Shown piece after piece: positions 10,820-23,200 of a stretch of DNA of 64,000 nt. A program made the position numbers and the translations under genes. The stretch is taken from assembly GCA_022414725.1 (NCBI GenBank), contig CM039463.1, positions 89,278,323 to 89,342,322 of the forward strand. The letters run 5' to 3'. The notes beneath the pieces are model-generated. The model had not been told where the DNA came from. It saw only the letters and a program-made list of their open reading frames with translations, and ran no database searches. The stretch is from Microglena sp. YARC. Taxonomy: Eukaryota; Chlorophyta; Chlorophyceae; Chlamydomonadales; Chlamydomonadaceae. Numbering within the stretch: the first letter of the stretch is position 1; each line of letters opens with the position of its first letter.

Positions 10820-12460
10820 GTTCATGCTTCTGCTCTTGTTTATGTTCCAGCTTCTACGTCTGGGAAGAACAGTGCTGTGATGTCAAATTAGGTCCATATT
10901 AGTTTGAAGGGAGGGAGCTGCTAGTGTAGCCGATAGTGAAGTTGCCACTGTCGGTGGTCCAACACAGTAGGATTCTCATGTGTTAGGACATACCCAGAAT
11001 TACAATGTGTTTTGAGAAGCATGTCCCTGCCATGAGTAAGGAAGTAGTAGAGATTTCTAGGAAGGAGACAATGAAAGGGGAGGAATCGGATCATCGCTGT
11101 TAGGCCATGAACGAGGAAATTATTGCTATGTCACTGCAAATGGGAGATGGGTGCTTGCAAATCGGAAGCCTGCTATGAAATGCTGGCTTATAGATTGGTG
11201 TGAAATTGATAGGTTGATTGGGCAGCTAATACATTGGTGGGCAGCTGCTAGGTGAAAAGGTTGATGACACTGAGCTTAGTGCAGTCTTTCCTAGATCCCC
11301 TCTGACACTGCTTGACTGAAAACTACATATTCAGTGAGGGGTATCTAGTGAGACATGACTTTCACCAAAGGAGTTCCAACTTGGTGGAGTCTTTGCTAGA
11401 CCTACCTCTATCACTTACTAATAAAACTGCTTCACTGAAAACTACATATTCAGTGAGGGGCTGTATCTGATCAGTGAGATGTGACTTGGACAGAACGAAC
11501 ACGACATGAACGAACACGACATGACACGCTATGACATGACATGATTAGAGAGCTACACCAGTTATGGATAGATTGGACATAGTGGTGTTTGTACAATGCA
11601 GCTGCTATAGTGAAAACAAGCTATTCAATTATTCTTTGCTTCCTAACTTGTCTATGCTCTTTTTGGTTTGTTGCTTTTCTGTCACACCCTGTCCTACTGT
11701 ATTGATTTGTCAATCATCTTCTGTGGTTCAACTGTTGTTGATTTCTCTGTCTGTGAATTTTAATATGTGTTTGTTTCAGATTATCGTGATCCGTCAATTC
11801 TACTGATCGCATTGACCGGTATCATGTCTTAGGTTTAATTTCTTCCGAGCATACCGTGTGATTCTTGTACTGAATTCGGTACTGTGGACCCTGTTTGAAT
11901 TAACATGGACTATGGTGTTTTTTGTTCGTACTGTGGACTTGCGGATAGAGGAATGATTGCTAACCATGTTGGAGATGCATGACCTTTATCCATGGTTGGC
12001 TGACATTTTCAGCCGTCAAGCACTTACTAGCCGTCCAGGTTGCTTCATCAGCTTGTTTGCTGGTGAATGTTTGGCTAGGAGTGCGTGTGTTGGACGTTTA
12101 CCATCCCCTCACTGCCTCACACATGTCTTGTCTTTTTATATACGCATTTCTACTTACGTGTTTCATACTGAATTGAATTCAGTTTGACCGTCGAACCGAG
12201 GTGGAGTGACAGCTATTTCGTTTGCTTCTGACAGTCTGACTCTTCGAGGTTGACTGACAGCGGGTAAAGACACGTGTAGAATACATGTAGTGACGGGTAC
12301 TGTATATCAGGGAGGGAGCCGCCGGCTCGCTGTCCACTTTTTGTGTGTGTTTGTCTCGTGTAAACAATCCTCGAACTGATAATAGTTATTTCCCCTATCT
12401 ATTCACTTCCTACATATCCATATCTGGTATCACTCGTTCCCAACAATGTCATTATTGGAC
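10820..12460. other. No gene recognised
   Basis: 11285-11365 and 11392-11487 form a diverged tandem duplication (GACTGAAAACTACATATTC and GTGAGGGG shared). 11490-11545 has short GAACACGACATGA repeats. No convincing exon is seen. Confidence 0.5.
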
Positions 12461-12469
12461 ACTGACTAG

Positions 12470-12664
12470 CAGGGTAATTCAAAGCGCACGCTATTGCGCT
12501 TTTGAGCGCTGACTTTTTGCCCCCCTCTGCGCTTTAAGCGCAGCTTTTTGCAACTCCCTGTGGGCGCAGCAAGCAATTTTTGCGCTTTTTGCACTACAAA
12601 GCGCAGTTTTTTTGTTTTCAAGTGCGCTAAAGCGCTGGCCAATTTGCCAATTTGAAGTACCCTG
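12470..12664 (+). mobile_element. hAT-type MITE with 8-bp target-site duplication
   Basis: The terminal inverted repeats are CAGGGTAATTCAAA at 12470 and TTTGAAGTACCCTG ending at 12664 (13 of 14 positions pair). The element is flanked on both sides by the 8-bp direct repeat CTGACTAG (12462-12469 and 12665-12672). An 8-bp duplication with TIRs beginning CAGGG is the signature of the hAT superfamily. The 195-bp interior is non-coding and unusually rich in GCGC and TTTTTGC motifs, so the element is non-autonomous. Confidence 0.9.
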
Positions 12665-12679
12665 CTGACTAGGCCCAAT

Positions 12680-14200
12680 GGTACCGTATCTATTGACACC
12701 AGCACTGGGCACATCTCTCTTATGGCAAGTGTTATGCTATGACTGTAGTGCATGCGCGAGTAGAGTAGAATATAGTATAATTGCTGGCAGAAGCTATGTA
12801 ACGAAGTTCAAGTTCAAGTATATTCGCGAGTGCACAAGCCAGCTAGCTGTCCTTCCCTAGTGGCAGGCCAACAGTATGACCTTACCTAGTTGTGTTTACT
12901 AAGTGAGCCCCCAGGCTCCTGATGTAACGAAGTTATCGCTTGAAATGTGTAAAGGCAGAAACGAAAGGGTAAGCTCCTAGCTAGGTGGTTGCAGCGTGCG
13001 CTTTGTAGTACCTGGTGCAATCCACTGCAATGCTATGTACTTACGTCCTATTCAAAGATATGCACGCTTGCGTGAATATGGAAAACGTTACATTACATTG
13101 TCACGGACATGAACCTAAACCCTAAACAAGGATGAGCTGTCTTTCACCCTAGCGAGTCTTTTAAGACATGCATTCAGGAGTTCCATTATTAGTGCTGCAA
13201 GTCCTGAGACGCAACCAATTTCATAGCTTACGTCCTGAGACACGACCGACCCACAGAGACGCAACCAACCAACGGAAGCTGCGTCTGCGACTGCGACGCA
13301 ACGGACCCTCCCCACGTTGTGTCCCATAACGCAACTAACCCTTCAGTTGCGTCCTGGGACCCTTCGAATTTGTGTCTGCGTCCCGAACAATCCTGGTTGG
13401 TGCATTACGCACAGCATACTACGGTACACACCACGGTAGCCAGGTAATATGGTACATACTACGGTACGTACTGCGGTAGCATACTGCAAGTTGAAGGATT
13501 CAAGGACTAACAAAAATGACTCAAACCAAAATCATTTTCTCTCCAGAGAACAAATCTCAGCATCGTCCAAAGCCTTTTGGGGCTCGCCGGCGAATGGCTG
13601 GCAGTGTGAAGGCTGACAGACCATGCCATCAATCCTATCATGTGTGCATGAGGTTGATGTAAGCCGATCCATTTATTCTGAGTATAGGAAGTATATGACA
13701 TGAATATTTGTGATTTTTTAGCATTTTCAGATGTTTTTAGCACCTAATTTAGGAGGGGGTGCGTAGGGGTGTAGGGGGTGGGGGGGTAGTCCTCATTTTG
13801 TTTTTTACTTTTTACTCAGGTCTCCAAATGAAATTCTGAGACCACCCATGAGTATGCCTTGGCAATCCCCATGGGCACAGCTGATGCTTCTGGGTTTGCT
13901 GAGCAGTGGGCGTGGATCTCTACGTGCTACTGTGCCTGGCCACCTCATCATCCCACTCAATCCAACCATCCAGGTAGTGGGAGGGTGCTGGGTAGAGCAA
14001 CCCACATTTGTGTTCCAGACCAGCTGACCATCATAATATTTTGTGATAAAACCTGCCGTTTTGGGAATCGGCCCTGCGATGAAACCCATAGTTTCGAGAA
14101 TCGGCCCTGTGGGCTGGATTTGGCCTGAAGCTGATCTGGCCTGGCTGACCTGGATTTGCACAGCTAGTGGCCAGTGGTGGTTGGTCACTCCCTCGGACCT
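12680..14200. other. No gene recognised; holds a dispersed repeat copy
   Basis: Small ORFs only. 13090-13380 has scattered ACGCAACCAA / GTCCTGAGAC motifs. 13660-13765 is dispersed family 2. Confidence 0.5.
13660..13765 (+). repeat. Dispersed repeat family 2, copy 1
   Basis: CCGATCCATTTATTCTGAGT, ATAGGAAGTATATGACAT and GAGCACC-like TTAGCACCTAATTTAGGAGG match 63235-63325, where the sequence runs into poly-G as it does here. Confidence 0.85.
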
Positions 14201-14204
14201 AGGT

Positions 14205-14312
14205 GGCCTTGCTCTTACCAGCAACACTCCCTTCTATTTCAGTGGGCTTCTCCTCCCTGCATGTGTGTCAACATCAGCTGTATTGGCTTCTGCCCCTCTC
14301 TCTGAGGACTAG
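14205..14312 (-). repeat. Downstream copy of the stop-codon end of the coiled-coil gene
   Basis: On the minus strand this repeats the last coding bases of the terminal exon (GAAGCCCACTGAAATAGAAG, GCAAGGCCACCTAG), including the TAG stop, about 110 bp into the 3' flank. It is more diverged than the in-frame copy at 14324-14440. Confidence 0.85.
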
Positions 14313-14323
14313 CTAGCATCCAC

Positions 14324-15163
14324 CTAGGTGGCCTTGCTCTCATCAGCAACACTTGCTTCTATTTCAGTGGGCTTCTCCTCCCCTACAGGGGTCTCAACAG
14401 CAGCTGCATCCACATCTGCCCCTCCCTCTGAGGCCTTACCAGCTTCAGACTCCCCAACTCCAGGGACCATCTCATCCTCTGCTGTAGCTTCATTAGGAGC
14501 TGTAGCTTCATCCGGACCTGCAGCTTCAGTAGCTCCTGCTCCAACCTCCCCCTCTACAGCCGTCCCTTCTCCATCTGCGCCAATGTCAGCTACCTTGTCC
14601 CCAGCTGGAGCTGTCTCACAGACTACCTCAGGGGGGCTACACCCAATTTCAGGGGGGGCACTGGTTTCCACAGGGGGATGAGCCTCAGCAGGAGGGGCAC
14701 TGCTTTCCTCAGGTGGAGGAGCCTCAGCGGAATGCGCCTCAGCAGGGGGGGCACTGCTATCCACAGCAGAACGAGCCTCAGCTGGAAAGGCAGTCTCTGG
14801 GAGGGCGCTGCTTTCCACAGCAGCAGGAGCCTCAGCAGGAGGGGCAGAGTCCACCTTGGCAGCTGCGCCCTCACCCTTGGGTTCAGATGTGTCTACATAT
14901 GACTCTGGCTCATCACGTTCTAGCCCCCTAGCGAATGCCTTCTCCATCAGCAGAACCCGATTCTCCAATCTTGAGCCAGCACCAGAAGAGGCTTGGTCTA
15001 CCTTGCCAGCTAATTGCATGACAGACTTGTCCAGGCTGTTACTAGTCACCAGGGCCTTGTTAGCCATGAGCTTAGCCTCAGCTGCAATGGACGTGGCCCC
15101 TTGCATGGCCTCCATCGCTGACTCGGGGATTTTCATAGGGGCGCCGTTGGAGCCAGCGGTTCG
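14324..15163 (-). CDS. Terminal exon of the coiled-coil gene (279 codons plus stop)
   Basis: Acceptor gctcgcag is followed by CGAACCGC. The first ~80 residues are helical (AMEAMQGATSIAAEAKLMAN, LDKSVMQLAGKVDQ). The rest is low complexity: repeated APPAEA / VESSAPP / PPEESSAPP blocks, then Glu/Ala/Gly-rich to the TAG stop at 14324. The Pro/Ala blocks (about 14640-14860) are themselves short in-frame tandem repeats. An opposite-strand open frame here is a shadow. Confidence 0.75.
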   Translation of the reverse strand, partial: RTAGSNGAPMKIPESAMEAMQGATSIAAEAKLMANKALVTSNSLDKSVMQLAGKVDQASSGAGSRLENRVLLMEKAFARGLERDEPESYVDTSEPKGEGAAAKVDSAPPAEAPAAVESSALPETAFPAEARSAVDSSAPPAEAHSAEAPPPEESSAPPAEAHPPVETSAPPEIGCSPPEVVCETAPAGDKVADIGADGEGTAVEGEVGAGATEAAGPDEATAPNEATAEDEMVPGVGESEAGKASEGGADVDAAAVETPVGEEKPTEIEASVADESKAT

Positions 15164-18100
15164 CTGCGAGCATTACAAGGGGCCACAAGGGTTAGGGTTG
15201 GATTTTTGTTTTCAAGCAACTGTTTTCAACCAATTATTTTTATAGATATAAGAAGTAACTGCTTACCTCAGCCCCAGGCCCTGTCTGAACCTCAACCTTT
15301 TCCAACCAACTGTCACGAAACAACTGTTTTCATAGATCTCAGAAGTGTCATCTTACCTTTGCACCAGGCCCTGTCTGCATCTCAACTGCCACTGGCTGCT
15401 TTTCAAGACCACGCATGGCGAGCTTACTCTTCTTCTCCTGGGCTGCCTTGCCCAGGCCTTGTCTTAATCTAAACTGTAACCAACAGTTTCCAACCAACTG
15501 CTTCCAACCAACTGTTTTCATAGATCTTAGAAGTGTCATCTTACCTTTGCACCAGGCCCTGTCTGGATCTCAACTGTCACTAACTGTCTCCAACCAGCAG
15601 TCTCCAACCAACTGTTTCCAACCGACTATTTTATAGATCTCAGAAGAGTCATCTTACCTTTGTACCAGGCCCTGTCTGGATCTCGACTGTCACTGGCTGT
15701 TTTTCAAGACCACGCATGGCGAGCTTGCTCTTCTTTTCCTAGGCTGCCTTGCCCAGGCCCTGTCTGGATGTCAACTGTCCCTAATTGTTTCCAACCAACT
15801 GTTTCGAACCGACCGTTTTCATAGATCTCAGAAGTGTCATCTTACCTTAGTACCAGGCCCTGTCTGTATCTCGACTGTCACGAGCTGTTTTTCAAGACCG
15901 CGCATAGCTATCTTCCACTTTTCCTCCTGGGTCGACTTGCTTGCCTTCAGATGCTCCACTTGCATCTCCACTCGTGCCATTTGAGCGTTCGATGTAATTG
16001 TGGACAACCTAGACTCATCCAGCATGCTCTGAAGCCGTGCAATTGTTTCCTCAGATGCATTGAAGCGTGCGTCGGTGTCACTGCATCGCTCCTCTACTTC
16101 GCTGATGCGTGACTGGCGTTGTGACTGAAGGTAGAGAGGGTGGTGGTGGTGGTTGTGGTGGTGGTGATGGTGATGTGTGACTGGCGTTGTGACTGCATGT
16201 TAGGATGGTGGTGGTGATGTGTGTCTGGCGTTGTGACTGCATGTAGGGAGGGTGGTGATGGTGATGGTGGTGATGTATGACTGGCGTTGTGACTGCAGGT
16301 AGGGAGGGTGGTGGTGGTGGTGGTGGTGGTGGTGATGTGTGACTGCAGGTAGGGAGGGTGGTGGTGGAGGTGATGATGATGGTGATGTGTGACTGCAGGT
16401 AGGGAGGGTGGTGGTGGTGGTGGTGGTGATGTGTGACTGCAGGTAGGGAGGGTGGTGGTGGAGGTGATGGTGATGGTGATGTGTGACTGCAGGTAGGGAG
16501 GGTGGTGGTGGTGGTGGTGGTGATGTGTGACTGCAGGTAGGGAGGGTGGTGGTGGAGGTGATGGTGATGTGTGACTGCAGGTAGGGAGGGTGGTGGTGGA
16601 GGTGATGGTGATGGTGATGTGTGACTGCAGGTAGGGAGGGTGGGTGGTGGTGGTGATGGTGTGATGTGTGACTGCAGGTAGGGAGGGTGGTGGTGGAGGT
16701 GATGGTTATGGTGATGTGTGACTGCAGGTAGGGAGGGTGGTGGTGGAGGTGATGGTGATGTGTGACTGCAGGTAGGGAGGGTGGTGGTGGAGGTAATGGT
16801 GATGGTGATGTGTGACTGCAGGTAGGGAGGGTGGTGGTGGAGGTGATGGTGATTGTGATGTGTGACTGCAGGTAGGGAGGGTGGTGGTGGAGGTGATGGT
16901 TATGGTGATGTGTGACTGCAGGTAGGGAGGGTGGTGGTGGAGGTGATGGTGATGGTGATGGTGATGTGTGACTGCAGGTAGGGAGGTTGGTGGTGGAGGT
17001 TATGGTGATGGTGATCTGTGACTGCAGGTAGGGAGGGTGGTGGTGGTGGTGGTGGTGATTGTGATGTGTGACTGGCGTTGTGACTGCATGCAGGAAGGGC
17101 GGTGGTGATGGTGATGGTGATGGTGATGGTGTTGTGTGAGGGGCGTTGTGACTGCAAGTAGGGAGGGTGGTGATGGTGATGGTGATGGTGACGTGTGACT
17201 GGCGTTGTGACTGCATGTAGGGAGGGTGATGGTGGTGGTGGTGGTAATGTATGTCTGGCGTTGAGACTGCATGCATGTATGGAGATGGTAATGTGTGACT
17301 GGCGTTGTGACTGAATGTAGGGATGGTTGTGGTGATGATGATGGTGATGTGTGCCTGGGGTAGTGGCTGCATGTAGGGATGGCGGTGGTGATGGTGATAC
17401 GTGACTGACATTGTGGCTGCATGTAGGGATGGTGGTGGTGATGGTGGTGGTGGTGGTGATGCGTGACTGGCGTTGTGACTGAAGGTAGGGATGATAGTGG
17501 TGGTGGTGGTGATGGTGCTGCGTGACTGGCGTTGTGACTGCATGTAGGGATGGTGGTGGTGGTGGTGATGGTGGTGGTGGTGGTGATGCGTGACTGGCGT
17601 TGTGACTGAAGGTAGGGATGATAGTGGTGGTGGTGGTGATGGTGCTGCGTGAATGGCGTTGTGACTGCATGTAGGGATGATGGTGGTGGTGGTGATGGTG
17701 ATGCGTGACTGGCATTGTGACTGCATGTAGGGAGGGTGGTGGTGATGGTGGCGATGCGTGATGTGTGACAGGCATTTTGACTGCATGTAGGGATGGTGGT
17801 GGAGATGGTGATGCGTTTCTGGCATTGTGACTGCACGAATGTATGTAGGGATGGTGGTGGTGGTGGTGGTGTTGATGGTGTTGTGCAACTGGCGTTGTGA
17901 CTGCATGTAGGGATGGTGGTGGAGATGGTGATGGTGATGTGTGACTGGCGTTGTGAATGCATGTAGGGGTGGTGGTGATGATGGTGATGCGTGACTGGCA
18001 TTGTGACTACATGTAGAAAGTGCGATGGTGATGGTGGTGGTGATTGTGGTGGTGATGGTGGTAGTGATGGTGATATGTGACTGGCATTGTGAATGCATGT

Positions 18101-20211
18101 AGGGGTGGTGGTGATGATGGTGATGCGTGACTGGCATTGTGACTGCATGTAGGGAGTGCGATGGTGGTGGTGGTGGTGGGGTGGTGATTGTGGTGGTGAT
18201 GGTGATGTGTGACTGGCGCGGTGAATGCAGGTAGTAATGGTGATGGTAATCGTAGTGGAATCATCTAGCATGCTCTGGAGCCATGCAATCGTTTCCTTAG
18301 ATGCATTGAAGCGTGCATCAGCCCTACTGCAGCGCTCCTCTACCTCCATCATGCACAACTGGCATTGTTGACTGTAGGTGGGAATTGGGATTGGGCCTGG
18401 GATGGGATGGGGTGGGAATGGGGATAGGAATAGGGATGGGGATTTGGATGGGGTGGGATAGGTATGGGTATGGGTGGGATTGGGATTGGGGTGGGATGGG
18501 TGGTGTGAGAGTGTGTTTTGCGTGTGTGGGGTGTTTAGGGGAACGGGGGGGGGGCGGTGTGTGTGTGTGTGTGTGTGTGTGGTGGTGGTGGTGATGGTGG
18601 GTATACGTAGAAATGGGGTAGGAATGGTGTGGGAATGGGGATAGGGATAGGGATGAGGGTGAGGAAAGCTAGGGTGAGCAAGAGTGCATGTTGTTGATGT
18701 TTGTCAAACATTGGTGTGTGTGATATGGTGTACTGTATTTCTCTTCGTACGGCGTGTTGCAAAGTGAGCGACTCGTCGCTATCCAATTGCGACGCGATGC
18801 CCCCCGAACCCCATGGAGCACGAAGCTTGGATCCCGAGGGGTTAGGGGGGACATTTCTGACTAGTTTAGCCGGGCCCATGCGTCGCCATGCAGCTACGGA
18901 ATGGCGATGCGTTGCACACAAAATAAACATTGGTGTGGTGGTGGTGGTGGTGGTGGTGGTGGATACGCTACAAGGCATGTTTTTGTTTTTGTTTGGGAAT
19001 CTTGATTCATTTTCAAGTTAATAACATGGATGAATGATATCAGTGCTGGAACAAGTCCAATGCAGCGTCGCAAGCGACGCACAAATTGGCGGAGTGTGTT
19101 GGCAACAGAACGAAAGGTGGCAACGATGGAGCTGACCGAAGCGAGTTAGTTACGCGACCGTTGGCTGACGTGTCGGGCTTCAATTTTTGTTTTTTTCGGT
19201 TGGACAAACGGACGAATGGGTAAACATGGGGGCTCCCGCCCCCTTGAAGAGGGGGCTCCGCCAAAAATGCATGCTTGCTGCAATTATACCTATCTAATTT
19301 TGCGGATTAGTCAGGACCCCTTCCTGATGCTGTGGAGCTTGTCTTGGGTCAACAATGGCCTGTTGATGACAATGTATTGTTATGTAATGTCGGTGTAATG
19401 TACTGTATTAATTTTTCTAACTTAGCAGCTGTCCCTAAGTTTTCACCAGATGCTGCTCCAAGTGTTGAAGCATGCAAATGTGGTGTTGGTGGTATTGGCG
19501 TTGGTGGTCTTGGTGTTGGTCTTGGTGTTGGTGTTGGTCTTGGTGTTGGTGGTACTGGTGGTGTTGGTATTGGTGGTATTGGTGTTGGTTTTGGTGGTGT
19601 TGGTGTTGGTGGTATTGGTGGAAACGCTAGAGGGCATGCTTTTGTTGATGCTTGGGAATCTTGATTGATTACTCTAACTTACCAGCTGGCCCTCAGCTTT
19701 AACCAGACGTCACTCCATGTATTGGAGCATGCGTGATATGTCCAGTAGTGTGGTGGTGGTGGTGTGTGTGGGGGTGTGTGGGGGGGTGGGGAGGGATAGA
19801 GGGCATGCTTCTGTCGTTGCTTGGGAATCTGTATTGATTCCTCTTGCTTACCAGCTGGCCCTCAGCTTTAACCAGACGTCGCTCCATGTATTGGAGCATG
19901 CGAGAAATGTCCGCAACAGAAGTGCCCTTCAGTAGACTACTCCCTGCACCATGCCCATTGTTGGTGTAAGAGCTTGCTACCGGGCTGTATTTTTGCTGGC
20001 TCCTTGAATGCTGGGAGGGAGACATGCCATCGTTAGCTGCTGCGTGGGCACTTCGTTGCGCTTGTAGTGCCTGGAGTGGGTGTGTGGGTGGGGGACTGTG
20101 GGTGTGGCTAGCCTGTTGCATGAGGTGAGTGTAGGTGTGTGGGTGAGGGGGGTGGGGTGGGATGCCATCGTTAGCAGCTGCGTGGGCACTTTGTTGGGCT
20201 TGTAGTGCCTG

Positions 20212-20256
<45 letters not shown>

Positions 20257-23200
20257 TGTGTGTGTGTGTGAGTGTGGGTGTGGGGGACTGTGGGTGTGGG
20301 TGTGGGTGTGGGTGGGTGGGGGACTGTGGGTGAGGCTAGCCTGTTGCATGAGATGAGTGTGGGTGGGTGGATGGGTGGGTGGATGGGTGGGTGGGGGCTA
20401 CGTTTTGAGTTGGGGAGGATGCTTCCCTTCTTAGATGTGGGCAGATATGCACCCCTACCCCCTGACATCAAATACCCAACTCAGTCAACTACCCACCTCA
20501 CAGCAACTGCCCACCTCACATTCACTTTTTTTTTTTTTTTAATATATATATATATATATATAATATATATATATTACATTAAAAACTTACCCTGTCACCT
20601 CAAGGGACGTTTTCAGTCGGGGAGGATGCTTCCCTTCGTAAATGTTGGGCAGATATGCAAACCTATACCCCCTCACATCAACTATCCACCTCACATCAAC
20701 TGTATGCTGCAGTACACGCAACACTACAGTCGTGAGGAGTGTCCTACCCCCTCACATCAACTATCCACCTCACATCAACTGTATGCTGCAGTACACGCAA
20801 CACTACAGTCGTGAGGAGTGCCCTACCCCCTCACATCAACTATCTACCTCACATCAACAGTATGCTGCAGTACACGCAACACTACAGTCGTGAGGAGTGT
20901 CCTACCCCCTCACATCAACTATCCACCTCACATCAACTGTATGCTGCAGTACACGCAACACTACAGTCGTGAGGAGTGCCCTACCCCCTCACATCAACTA
21001 TCCACCTCACATCAACTGTATGCTGCAGTACACGCAGCACTACAGTCGTGAGGAGTGCCCTACCCCCTCACATCAACTATCCACCTCACATCAACTGTAT
21101 GCTGCAGTACACGCAACACTACAGTCGTGAGGAGTGCCCTACCCCCTCACATCAACTATCCACCTCACATTAACTGTATGCTGCAATACACGCAGCACTA
21201 CAGTTGTGAGGAGTGCCCTACCCCCTCACATCAACTATCCACCTCAAATTAACTGTATGCTGCAGTACACGCAGCACTACAGTCGTGAGGAGTGCCCTAC
21301 CCCCTCACATCAACTGTATGCTGCAGTACACGCAACACTACAGTTGTGAGGAATGCCCTACCCCCTCACATCAACTATCCACCTCACATCAACTGTATGC
21401 TGCAGTACACGCAACACTACAGTCGTGAGGAGTGTCCTACCCCCTCACATCAACTATCCACCTCACATTAACTGTATGCTGCAGTACACGCAACACTACA
21501 GTCATGAGGAGTGTCCTACCCCCTCACATCAACTATCCACCTTCAACTGTATGCTGCAGTACACGCAACACTACAGTTGTGAGGAGTGCCCTACCCCCTC
21601 ACATCAACTATCCAACTCACATTAACTGTATGCTGCAGTACACGCAGCACTACAGTCGTGAGGAGTGCCCTACCCCCTCACATCAACTATCCACCTCACA
21701 TAAACTGTATGCTGCAGTACACGCAACACTACAGTTGTGAGGAGTGCCCTACCCCCTCACATCAACTATCCACCTCACATCAACTGTATGCTGCAGTACA
21801 CGCAACACTACAGTCGTGAGGATCCCTACCCCTCACATCATACTATCTCCTCACATCAACATGCTGCAGTACACGCAGCACTACAGCGTGAGGAGTGCCC
21901 TACCCCCTCACATCAACTAACCTCACATCAACTGTATGGCTGCAGTACACCAGCACTACAGTCTGAGGATGCACCTCACATCAACTGTATGCTGCAGTAC
22001 ACGTCAACATGCAGTACACGCAGACACACCTACCCCCCTTCCACATCAACTATCCACCTCACATCTGTATGCTGCAGTACACGAGTCAGTGAGGAGTGCC
22101 TACCCCCTCACATCAACTATCCACCTCACATCAACTGTATGCTGCAGTACACGCCACTACAGTCAGCCAGACTATCCACCTCACATCAACTGTATGCTGC
22201 AGTACTACACTTGAGGAGCCCTACTCCCTCACATCAAACACCCACCTCACATCACAGTACACGCAGCATTTACAGTTTGAGGAGTGCCCTACCCTCACAT
22301 CAACTATCCTCCTCACATCACTGTATCTGCTACACGCAAGCATACCAGTCAAGTGAGGACCTACCTCACATCAACTATCCACTCACATCAACTGTATGCT
22401 GCAGTACACGCAACACTACATCGTGAGGAGTCCCTACCCCCTCACATCAACTATCCACCTCACTATCAACTGTATGCTCCAGTACACGCAACACTTACAG
22501 TCGTGAGGAGTGCCCTACCCCCTCACATTCAACTATCCACCTCACCATCAACTGTATGCTGCAGTACACGCAGCACTACAGTCGTGAGGAGTGCCCCTAC
22601 CCCCTCACATCAAACTATCCACCTCACATCAAACTGTATGCTGCAGTACACGCTCGCAAAGCACTACAGTCGTGAGGAGTGCCCTACCCCCTCACATCAA
22701 CTATCCCACCTCACATCAAAACTGTATGCTGCCAGTACACGCAACACTGTCGTGAGGAAGTGCCCTACCCCCTCACATCAACTATCCACCTCACATTAAC
22801 TGTATGCTGCAATACACGCACACTACCAGTTGTGAGGAGTGCCCTACCCCCCTCACATTCAACTATCCACCTCACATCAACTGTATGCTCATGTATGCAG
22901 TACATACGGCAGCACTACAGTCGTGAGGATGCCCTACATCCACCTCACATCAACTGTATGCTGCAGTACACCGCAAGCACTACACAGTTGTGAGAGAAGT
23001 GCCCTAACCCCCTCACATCACACTATCCACCTCACATCAACTGTATGCTGCAGTACACGCAACACTACAGTCGTGAGGAGTGTCCTACCCCCTCACATCA
23101 ACTATCCACCTCACATCAACTGTATGCTGCAGTACACGCCAACACTACAGTCGTGAGGAGTGTCCCTACCCCCTCACATCAAAACTATCCACCTCACATC

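Noticed and set aside
12466..12753. 95-codon minus ORF
   Set aside because: It lies almost entirely within the non-coding hAT MITE.
13805..14227. 140-codon minus ORF downstream of the coiled-coil gene
   Set aside because: It starts within the duplicated stop-end copy and has no recognisable features; it is treated as 3' flank.
16200..18358. Long minus-strand His/Pro/Ser/Thr ORFs (up to 645 codons)
   Set aside because: They are translations of the CCA/CAT minisatellite in several frames. Only the exon D start at 16124 and its partial duplicate at 18371 have exon character.
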